From: an uncultured Bacteroidota bacterium
GTDB lineage: Bacteria; Bacteroidota; Bacteroidia; Flavobacteriales; Flavobacteriaceae
Direction of reading: 5' to 3'
Assembly (NCBI GenBank): GCA_902535165.1
Contig: CACASE010000004.1
Coordinates: 29,490 to 93,489 of the forward strand
DNA: 64,000 bases
Under the pieces are notes generated by a model. That model was given only the letters and a program-made list of their open reading frames with translations. It did not search any database and was not told where the DNA came from. Made by a program: the position numbers and the translations under genes. Shown here in pieces: positions 46,784 through 53,270 of the stretch (position 1 is its first letter; the number at the start of each line of letters is the position of its first letter).

Positions 46784-47311
46784 TTATTTAATTTTTTGTT
46801 CATACAACATTCCTGTACACAAACACATTTCTCTTTTTGTTCGTGTCAAAACATCATAATTTTTGCATGTTTTACATCCAATCCAAAATTCATCATCATC
46901 CGTCAGTTCTGAAAAAGTTACAGGCTTATAACCTAACTCATAGTTTATTTTCATTACCGGTAGAGCTGTGGTTATTCCAAAAATTTTTGCTTTTGGATAT
47001 TTTACTCTAGAATGATCAAAAGTTAACTTCTTTATTTTTTTTGCTAATCCAAATCCTCTAAATTCAGGTGAAACAATTAATCCTGAGTGTGCAACATACT
47101 TACCATGTCCCCATATTTCTATGTAACAAAATCCAGCAAAAGCACCATTTTTCACTGCAATAATAGCATTATTATTTTCAATCTTTTTTCTAATATATTC
47201 AGGTGATCTTAATGCAATGCCTGTTCCTCTCACATCAGCAGATGAACTGATCGTCTCAGAAATTATTTTACAATATTTTATATGCTTTTCTTCAGCAATT
47301 TGAATTTTCAA
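46784..47311 (-). CDS. GNAT acetyltransferase with C-terminal Cys cluster, head of arg operon
   Basis: A 175-residue GCN5-related N-acetyltransferase. The acetyl-CoA loop is in LIVSPEFRGFGLAKKIKK (near residue 77). The C-terminus carries Cys146, Cys149, Cys163 and Cys165 in a C-x2-C ... C-x-C pattern that looks like a small metal site. It is the first gene of the arginine operon, one base before argG. No argA or argJ is seen, so it is the natural candidate for the N-acetylglutamate (or succinylglutamate) synthase; this is inference from context. The family and operon position are seen in other flavobacteria. Confidence 0.82.
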   Translation of the reverse strand: MKIQIAEEKHIKYCKIISETISSSADVRGTGIALRSPEYIRKKIENNNAIIAVKNGAFAGFCYIEIWGHGKYVAHSGLIVSPEFRGFGLAKKIKKLTFDHSRVKYPKAKIFGITTALPVMKINYELGYKPVTFSELTDDDEFWIGCKTCKNYDVLTRTKREMCLCTGMLYEQKIK

Positions 47312-47569
47312 AACTTTAATATTAAATTAATTTTATGTAAATGCGATTAGATCGAAATTAGACTATGCTAATTTCTATATAGAAACAACCCACAATGGGC
47401 GAAAACAACGAGCAGAACGTGTTGAAGAATTAAAACTGTAACTTGTATTTGTAATAATCACATTACAAATATTAATTAAAAAAAATTTAAATAAAAATTA
47501 TTTTGCATTTTTTTAGTAGTTTCAAGTAAAAGTCATAATTTCGAAATCTTGAAAACTTTTTAAAAATTA
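47312..47569. promoter_or_regulatory. Leader/operator region of the arginine operon with two dyads
   Basis: The gap upstream of the GNAT gene holds two inverted repeats with the same geometry: GAAATTAG/CTAATTTC (47354-47361 and 47368-47375) and TATTTGTAAT/ATTACAAATA (47446-47455 and 47462-47471), each around a six-base spacer. They are candidate binding sites for a dimeric regulator of arginine synthesis, possibly an ArgR homologue. A plus-strand frame from 47334 to 47441 that ends QRAERVEELKL could be the tail of a lost gene. No convincing promoter is seen. Confidence 0.4.
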
Positions 47570-47609
47570 GGGCGCTTAGCTCAGTTGGTTCAGAGCACTT
47601 GGTTTACAC
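47570..47609 (+). pseudogene. Truncated tRNA-Val: 5' half only (left boundary of islet)
   Basis: Forty bases are identical to positions 1-40 of the intact tRNA-Val at 49491-49565, from the acceptor strand through the D arm to the anticodon loop (TTTACAC); the similarity then stops at once. No 3' half follows. The break in the anticodon loop is a known crossover point for tyrosine-recombinase integration into tRNA genes. This copy cannot make a tRNA and forms a direct repeat with the right-hand tRNA. Confidence 0.85.
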
Positions 47610-47808
47610 TTCACACTCCCCATCTCTCACCTTAAACAGAATTTAAATAGTCATTAATAAATCGAGGTTATCAATTCAAATTAATGACCAATACAATGAC
47701 CATAAAAAAAAATGCAATGACCAATACAGGAAAGAAGTTTGGGGGTAGAAAAAAATGAACTACCAATAAATTTACAAGCGAATTAAAATAATAAGATATG
47801 CCTATGGT
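47610..47808. other. Non-coding left arm of islet with TGACC repeats
   Basis: This AT-rich stretch holds three copies of AATGACCA (47683, 47695 and 47716); AATGACCAATACA occurs twice. The repeats fall in one frame of a 24-codon micro-ORF (47684-47758), which reads MTNTMTIKKNAMTNTGKK and ends in a basic tail. I doubt it is translated. Otherwise I see nothing here, and no terminator for the BspA-like gene. Confidence 0.45.
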
Positions 47809-49296
47809 TTAGTCACATTTATTACACATATAATGTGAAAAATTTGGTTTAGGTAAACTCCACGACGGAGTCTTGTAACAAAAGTTTATACAACTACTTA
47901 AATTTTGCATTTTTGATACATCCCATTTACTTAAATCTTGATTAAATTTTTCTGCACTATGAAACATTGAACTCATACCTACAACATTACTAACATCCCA
48001 ATCACTAATATCTTGATTGAATGATTCGGTAATATGAAACATTCCACCCATATATTCAGCTTTAGAGGTGTCCCAGTCGCCTATTGGTTGGTTAAATGCA
48101 TTATTCTGAGTAAACATCTCTGAAAAATTGGTAACATTAGAGGTGTCCCAATTACTTATATCTTGATTAAATACAGACTCTGCAAACATCTTATTAAAAC
48201 GTACCGCGGAAGATGTTTTCCAATTGGATATATCCTGATTAAACTTAGGGTTTCTGTGGAACATATAAGAAAAATACACAACATTACTTACATCCCAACT
48301 ATCAAGCGGATTATTATATTCAGATTCAGAAAAAGCACTCCGCATCGTTGTAACTTTACTTACATCCCATTTATTTAGGTCTCCATTGAATAAAGATCCT
48401 TTAAAAATACTCTCAATATTAGTAAGGTTTGAAGTATTCCATTCACTTATATCTTGATTAAATAAAGAATTTTCAAACATATTATCCATTCTTAAAACAT
48501 TTGAAGTGTCCCAAGAAGAAATATCACGATTAAAAGATGAATTTATAAACAAATGACTCATTGTTGTTACATTGCTAACATCCCAAGAAGAAATTTCAAA
48601 ATCATATTCTCTATAAAAAAATATAACACTGCTATCAACATTTAAATTTCCACAACCATCCTGACCCCATTCCCTATTAGCGCATCCATTGTTCATATTA
48701 TCTATGTAAGTAGTAACGCAATTATTTGGATTGAAAGAACTATTATCATTATGATATTCATACATAATTTTGTTAAGCATAGTTAAATCAACTACTCTGT
48801 ATATTACTCCATTAATATTTCCTTCATCACCAACTGTTGCCCAACTTCTTGCTTTAATAGTAATTCCGTTATCGTCTAAATAAACTGGACTTCCCTCAGA
48901 GGGAGTTTTAAAACTAACTTCATTGCCATAAAATGTTCCCAATGAATTAGTTAAATATGCTCTAACATAATATGTAGTATCAAAAGATAAACCAGTTAAG
49001 GTAGTAGAAGCATTTGTACCATTTGCATTTGATACATTATTTTGAGTTGTTGGTTGAATATTTGTATTCCAAACAAAACCTTGATTTGTTACAGGGTATG
49101 TTTCACAATTTGGCCCTAGTGGTATGTTATTTATTTGAGCTGTTAATTTTGCAGAAACGACGTTAGTTTGAATATCATAATTAATTTCATTTATATCATT
49201 TGTTGTAATATTAGGTATGGTTGGACAGGAATTGTCACCGTCACCTTTAGAACAAGCTAGCGTAATAAATACTAATGCTAGAATTAGTTTTTTCAT
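47809..49296 (-). CDS. BspA-like (DUF285 repeat) surface lipoprotein
   Basis: A 495-residue lipoprotein (lipobox TLAC, Cys15). Residues 25-130 form a fibronectin-III-like domain (FVWNTNIQPTTQNNV; TTYYVRAYLTNSLGTFYGNE). From about residue 235 at least ten DUF285 repeats of 20-24 residues follow, with the consensus FNQDISxWDTSNVTxMSxMF. It ends with a Cys-containing cap (INFCYKTPSWSLP...CNKCD). No T9SS sorting domain is seen, so it is probably anchored by lipid. Such repeats serve adhesion or protein binding in other bacteria; its partner is unknown. It is the sole cargo of the tRNA-Val islet. Confidence 0.85.
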   Translation of the reverse strand: MKKLILALVFITLACSKGDGDNSCPTIPNITTNDINEINYDIQTNVVSAKLTAQINNIPLGPNCETYPVTNQGFVWNTNIQPTTQNNVSNANGTNASTTLTGLSFDTTYYVRAYLTNSLGTFYGNEVSFKTPSEGSPVYLDDNGITIKARSWATVGDEGNINGVIYRVVDLTMLNKIMYEYHNDNSSFNPNNCVTTYIDNMNNGCANREWGQDGCGNLNVDSSVIFFYREYDFEISSWDVSNVTTMSHLFINSSFNRDISSWDTSNVLRMDNMFENSLFNQDISEWNTSNLTNIESIFKGSLFNGDLNKWDVSKVTTMRSAFSESEYNNPLDSWDVSNVVYFSYMFHRNPKFNQDISNWKTSSAVRFNKMFAESVFNQDISNWDTSNVTNFSEMFTQNNAFNQPIGDWDTSKAEYMGGMFHITESFNQDISDWDVSNVVGMSSMFHSAEKFNQDLSKWDVSKMQNLSSCINFCYKTPSWSLPKPNFSHYMCNKCD

Positions 49297-49490
49297 TATT
49301 TACAAGTTAAAAAGATTATGTTTATTTAGAAAAAGATTTTTGAATGTAGATTATATAAAATATTTAATGAATAAGTTATATTTGTCTGGCAAAATTGTAA
49401 AAATAGATGGCGAGTAATGACCCAGACAATGACCATCATTTATTTTTCAAGTTTACAAAGTATAGTTAACTAATTGACTATCAATACTTT
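49297..49490. other. Right arm of islet, between BspA-like gene and tRNA-Val
   Basis: A non-coding stretch upstream of both the BspA-like gene and tRNA-Val. It contains TATATTTG (49377-49384), an exact plus-strand -7 box 106 bases before the tRNA, and two TGACC motifs (49416-49423 and 49428-49435). If the islet was inserted, the tRNA is now expressed from sequences carried here, not from its original promoter left of 47570. I see no gene in it. Confidence 0.4.
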
Positions 49491-49565
49491 GGGCGCTTAG
49501 CTCAGTTGGTTCAGAGCACTTGGTTTACACCCAAGGGGTCGGGGGTTCGAATCCCTCAGCGCCCA
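49491..49565 (+). tRNA. tRNA-Val (TAC)
   Basis: A complete 75-base cloverleaf: acceptor GGGCGCT pairs with AGCGCCC, D arm AGCTCAGTTGGTTCAGAGC, anticodon stem CTTGG/CCAAG with loop TTTACAC (anticodon TAC), T arm GGGGGTTCGAATCCCTC and discriminator A. CCA is not encoded. Its first 40 bases are duplicated at 47570-47609. Confidence 0.96.
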
Positions 49566-49576
49566 CAAAAATAATG

Positions 49577-49630
49577 ACCTCGGTGAAGCAAAAAGCTGCA
49601 TATAGCAGTAAACAGTAATCGGGGTTTTTT
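49577..49630 (+). terminator. Structured terminator after tRNA-Val
   Basis: ACCTCGGT (49577-49584) pairs with ATCGGGGT (49618-49625), with two G-T pairs, and encloses a smaller hairpin CTGC-ATATA-GCAG; six T follow. It starts inside the third TAATGACC motif and its T-run reaches the stop codon of the convergent gene at 49629. A small stable RNA cannot be excluded. Confidence 0.6.
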
Positions 49631-50816
49631 AGTTTAAATACTTGAACTGAGTTTCTAAAGAAACATCATAAATTGATTCTAGTTCATCTCTATTTTTTTT
49701 AAAGTAACTAGTTTCTGGTGGCAAGCTAAAATTTTTCCAGAATAGGTCATTATATGGGATTTTATAAAGAGACATATCTTTTCTCTCTAATGTCTCAACA
49801 AACTTATCAAAGTCCTTTTTATTTTCTTTGAGCCCAACAACAAAAAGCTCATGACGGAATTCAACTGGAACAAATTCAGGCACTTTTTTACCATTACTCA
49901 ATAAGATATTTTTGACATTTTGAGGCAGTCTTCGAGCCCCAATCCACTCCCTTTGATGATATGATAAATATAATTTTCCAATGGAATTCTTTTTATATAT
50001 CCATATACCATTTTGAGATTTACCAACAGTTGGTTTCCAAGATCTTTCAGCTCTATAGATTTTATTAGTCTCAAAGCCTATAAATAACTTGATTGTCTCA
50101 TCATCACTCGTACCCTCATAAATAATGATATCCTCATCATCATAGCTACTAACATCAATTTTTTTCCATTTCATCGTCCGTATTGAAGCTCCATTCCGAA
50201 GAGGATTCATCCAAACAGTATTTTCAATTGGATGTGTTTTTGCATTATTTTTAACATATCTGTAATCAGCAGAATTTCTTGATTCTTTTAGTGAATAACG
50301 TCGCAGCATTGATGGTGGACCTTTTTCTAAAACAGTTAAATAATGTTCAATAAAATATCTACAAATGTTTTCTTCTACATCCCATCTTCTGTATAATATG
50401 TCTAATTGATGCGTATTATTAATGAAGTTCTCCTTAATTAATTTAAATGCTAGTTTAATATTGTTTATGGGAGCAGAAACAACAACACCCTCCAATGCTG
50501 ATACTTTTTCTTTAAGAACAATGCGTTTGTCTCCATATATAAAATCTTTAATCTTTATTTTAAATGTTTCAAATCCAATAGACGAAATTTCAAGAATATC
50601 ATCAAGTTCACTATTTGAAACAAAAAAAGAAAATGTTCCGTCTTCAGTTGATGTTACACCTATATTTTTTTTGATGATTCCTACAGCAGCATATGGAACC
50701 TCCATTTCATATTCATCAACTACAGACCCCTCGATTACAATTCGACTTTGGGAAAATGAATTGCTGTAAATAAAGCCAAATAATATAAAAAAAGAAATTA
50801 TATAATTTATTTTCAT
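49629..50816 (-). CDS. Carboxypeptidase-regulatory-like (CarboxypepD_reg-like) exported protein
   Basis: A 395-residue exported protein with a signal peptide (IISFFILFGFIYSNSFSQ) and an N-terminal carboxypeptidase-D regulatory-like domain (VIEGSVVDEYEMEVPYAAVGII; GTFSFFVSNSE; ISSIGFETFKI). In flavobacteria such domains begin many TonB-dependent receptors, but no plug or barrel follows here: the rest is a soluble-looking alpha/beta region I do not recognise (LAFKLIKENFINNTHQLDILYR onward). It probably acts in the envelope. It is convergent with tRNA-Val and divergent from the DoxX gene. Confidence 0.78.
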   Translation of the reverse strand: MKINYIISFFILFGFIYSNSFSQSRIVIEGSVVDEYEMEVPYAAVGIIKKNIGVTSTEDGTFSFFVSNSELDDILEISSIGFETFKIKIKDFIYGDKRIVLKEKVSALEGVVVSAPINNIKLAFKLIKENFINNTHQLDILYRRWDVEENICRYFIEHYLTVLEKGPPSMLRRYSLKESRNSADYRYVKNNAKTHPIENTVWMNPLRNGASIRTMKWKKIDVSSYDDEDIIIYEGTSDDETIKLFIGFETNKIYRAERSWKPTVGKSQNGIWIYKKNSIGKLYLSYHQREWIGARRLPQNVKNILLSNGKKVPEFVPVEFRHELFVVGLKENKKDFDKFVETLERKDMSLYKIPYNDLFWKNFSLPPETSYFKKNRDELESIYDVSLETQFKYLN

Positions 50817-50873
50817 CTTTTTTAAATATAAGAATTTAGACCTTTTTTAAATTAGTACTTTTAAAATATTAAT

Positions 50874-51323
50874 TTGAAAAAGTTTAAACTTATTTCTATC
50901 TATACGTTAAGTCTATTCTATATTAATATTGGCGTTAGTCATTTTATTAGCCCCAATTTTTTTAAAGTTATAATGCCACCACATATTCCTTTTTCAATGT
51001 TTTTTGTTTATTTATCAGGGTTCTTTGAAATTCTTTTTGGCCTAATGATTATTTTTAAAAAGTCTAGGTACTATGGAGCCATAGGACTTTGTTTATTGTT
51101 AATTTTTGTTTTTCCTGCAAATGTTTATCTCTACAATTCATATGAAGCTCAGGAGATTTTAAATATAACAAAGGAAGGATCATTCCTTAGACTTTTTTTT
51201 CAAATTCCATTATTTGTTTTAGCTTATTGGCATTCAAAAGAAAAAACATCAAAAAAAATTGATTTAGTAAATACAATAATATTTATTCCTACAATAATTT
51301 ATTTTTTATCACTTTCTTTGTAA
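50874..51323 (+). CDS. DoxX-family small membrane protein
   Basis: A 149-residue integral membrane protein with four predicted helices (about residues 6-24, 43-61, 66-88 and 104-122). The pattern INIGVSHFISPNFF followed by LSGFFEILFGLMIIFKKSRYYGAIGL is that of the DoxX/DoxD-like family, whose role is mostly unknown (redox or quinone links in some members). It starts at TTG. The alpha/beta hydrolase gene follows after 6 bases. Confidence 0.82.
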   Translation: MKKFKLISIYTLSLFYINIGVSHFISPNFFKVIMPPHIPFSMFFVYLSGFFEILFGLMIIFKKSRYYGAIGLCLLLIFVFPANVYLYNSYEAQEILNITKEGSFLRLFFQIPLFVLAYWHSKEKTSKKIDLVNTIIFIPTIIYFLSLSL

Positions 51324-51329
51324 TACGTT

Positions 51330-52268
51330 ATGAAATATATTGTTTCAATTTCTTTTTGGCTTTTTTCATTAGTTTCATTTGCCCAAAACCTTGAACTACT
51401 CGATTCATTAATAAAAGAGCAAAAGTTAACTTTCATAAAAGATTTAAGATACGGCAATAAAGAAAGAAATAATCTTGATTTACTGCTTCCCAATTCTGTA
51501 AATAAAACACCACTAGTTATATATCTACACTCAGGTGGTTACAGAGGAGGAAAGAAGGAAAATTCATACAAAACAAGAAACTTAGAATTAGTTTCAAAAA
51601 TTTTAAAAGTAAATATAGCATATGCTACAATCAATTATTCATTTTTAAATAATGATGATGGATTATTATCATCTCTGGAAGATTCAAAAAAAGCATTACA
51701 GTTTTTAAAATTTAATAGTGACAAATATAATATTGATAAAGAAAAAATTATCATTTGGGGTGTTTCTTCAGGTGCCAATTCAGTTTTGTGGCTAGGTTTA
51801 TCAGATGACATGGCAGAAATTGAAGGTGATGATTTGGTCAGTGCTGAATCAACAAAAGTAAAAGGTATTATTTCTATTAGTGGAGCACATTCATTCAATA
51901 GTGAAAATTGGAAAAGGATGATTAATATGGATGACGAAATATTTGATCTTATGATAAAAGGTTTTTTAAAATATCCGGGTGTAGATGTGAAAAAATGGTT
52001 GCAAAACTACAAAGATAAAAGATATCAAGAAAGGATAGACTATTATAACTTTATGGATCCAACTGATCCTCCTATATTTATAGCCAATTATGGTAAAATG
52101 AACCCAAAAAATATATTTCAGTTTAATCATCACCCACTACATGCAAAATACCTGAAGCAAAGGGCAGATTCTTTGAATATTAAAAATATTGTTTATGCAC
52201 CTGAAATAGGAATTGTTGATAAATCTGGTAAAGGAATATTTGAATTTATAATCAGTAATTTAAATTAA
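51330..52268 (+). CDS. Secreted alpha/beta hydrolase (esterase-like)
   Basis: A 312-residue alpha/beta hydrolase with a signal peptide (MKYIVSISFWLFSLVSFAQ). It carries the oxyanion motif HSGGYRGG (near residue 68) and the nucleophile elbow WGVSSGANS (Ser near 149), as in the BD-FAE/hormone-sensitive-lipase group of esterases. The catalytic His is probably in FNHHPLHAKYL. The substrate is not predictable. Its TAA shares the palindrome TTAA (52265-52268) with the stop of the DUF1295 gene. Confidence 0.85.
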   Translation: MKYIVSISFWLFSLVSFAQNLELLDSLIKEQKLTFIKDLRYGNKERNNLDLLLPNSVNKTPLVIYLHSGGYRGGKKENSYKTRNLELVSKILKVNIAYATINYSFLNNDDGLLSSLEDSKKALQFLKFNSDKYNIDKEKIIIWGVSSGANSVLWLGLSDDMAEIEGDDLVSAESTKVKGIISISGAHSFNSENWKRMINMDDEIFDLMIKGFLKYPGVDVKKWLQNYKDKRYQERIDYYNFMDPTDPPIFIANYGKMNPKNIFQFNHHPLHAKYLKQRADSLNIKNIVYAPEIGIVDKSGKGIFEFIISNLN

Positions 52269-53209
52269 GATTTTTTCCAGTTAGAATTCCAAAACCCTAT
52301 AAACAAAGGGACATTCTTTTGATAAGTTTTGTAACTAGGATATTTTGCTGAGCTTATTTGTTCACTAAATTGTGCACTGTTATAAAAAAGAATAACTAGC
52401 AATACACACCCAATTATGGACCAATTCAAAAACTTTCCAGTTGCGGAAATGCTAAATAAATAAAATGAAATCCAAATTAATTGTTCACATGCAAAGTTAG
52501 GGTGACGGGATATTGACCATAATCCTGAACTAACAAACCCTCTTCTGTAATCATCAGTCAGTATCTCGCCTGATTTTATTTTTTTATATTTCTTGGTTTG
52601 AAAATTATATTGCTGCTGGTCTGAAATAGTTTCAATTATAATAAAAAATAGCATTAAGAATGCTATAACATAATCATAAAAATTTATATCATTTGCTCCT
52701 TGCCACGCTGCCAAAATTGGTAAAGTAGTAAGAAAAACTAAACCCATTTGATACAAACAAATGAAAAATAAGTTAAAAATAGCCCAATTTAATCTTGGTC
52801 TTAAAAAGGGCGCAATTCTCTTGAGTTCTTTCCATCTGTAATCTTCCTCACCTTTCCAAAAATAAATACTGTAGCCACCTTTTCTTCCAAAGTTGTAACT
52901 TAACCTAATCCCCCAAATTGTAGTTACAATAGACATTAAAACCATCCTTGGGTCATAACCTGACTCAATTGCAAAATACCAAACATAAAATATAGGAATA
53001 GTACTCCACAATTTATCTACTTGACTGTAATTCTGGAATATTTCACTGACAACAAAAGCTATAACGGAGGCTGCTAAATAAATTTTAAATAGAAAAATAA
53101 GTGTTTCAAATTGATTTTCAGTAAAATTTATATTAAAAAAATTTCCAAAAAATACTATGTAAACAAAGAGAACAAGTGAGCAAACTGTTACTATAATTTT
53201 CTTAGCCAT
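52265..53209 (-). CDS. DUF1295 membrane protein (steroid-5-alpha-reductase-like)
   Basis: A 314-residue polytopic membrane protein of about seven helices. The DUF1295 signature is clear: YSQVDKLWSTIPIFYVWY, TTIWGIRLSYNFGRKGGY, EDYRWKEL, and near the C-terminus SGLWSISRHPNFACEQLIW, the NADPH-binding and catalytic region of the isoprenylcysteine methyltransferase/5-alpha-reductase superfamily. The substrate is unknown. Confidence 0.88.
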   Translation of the reverse strand: MAKKIIVTVCSLVLFVYIVFFGNFFNINFTENQFETLIFLFKIYLAASVIAFVVSEIFQNYSQVDKLWSTIPIFYVWYFAIESGYDPRMVLMSIVTTIWGIRLSYNFGRKGGYSIYFWKGEEDYRWKELKRIAPFLRPRLNWAIFNLFFICLYQMGLVFLTTLPILAAWQGANDINFYDYVIAFLMLFFIIIETISDQQQYNFQTKKYKKIKSGEILTDDYRRGFVSSGLWSISRHPNFACEQLIWISFYLFSISATGKFLNWSIIGCVLLVILFYNSAQFSEQISSAKYPSYKTYQKNVPLFIGFWNSNWKKS

Positions 53210-53235
53210 AATATTGAGCCGAAATTAAACAAAAT

Positions 53236-53266
53236 TTGCAATATGGTGCGATAATTACGATATTTG
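53236..53266 (+). promoter_or_regulatory. Promoter of the DUF1800-DUF1501 unit
   Basis: TTG (53236-53238), 20 bases, GATATTTG (53259-53266): a 7/8 match to TAnnTTTG with good spacing. The GTG start at 53271 is 4 bases downstream, so the transcript would start at or near the start codon. Confidence 0.55.
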
Positions 53267-53270
53267 ATTT

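Larger units (their letters stand above)
47570..49530. mobile_element. Candidate tRNA-Val-flanked islet (no integrase)
   Basis: The 40-base direct repeat of tRNA-Val (47570-47609 and 49491-49530) bounds about 1.9 kb that holds one gene, a BspA-like lipoprotein, in an otherwise gene-packed core region. Inside each end lies a 22-base repeat (47682-47703 and 49415-49436; 20 of 22 alike) built of two TGACC motifs. This layout suggests att cores plus recombinase arm sites. No integrase, transposase or second cargo gene is present, so it would be a remnant or an element moved in trans. A plain partial duplication is the alternative. Confidence 0.5.

Noticed and set aside
46783..46803. Upstream ATG of argG inside the GNAT gene
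   Set aside because: It adds seven residues before the PP-loop N-terminus; the start one base after the GNAT stop fits the family better.
47611..47640. Degenerate 3' half of tRNA-Val after the left fragment
   Set aside because: I see no complement to the anticodon or acceptor stem after 47609; the fragment is truly 5' only.
48163..48378. Plus-strand open frame inside the BspA-like gene
   Set aside because: It is a mirror of the DUF285 repeats on the other strand, with no start context or recognisable protein.
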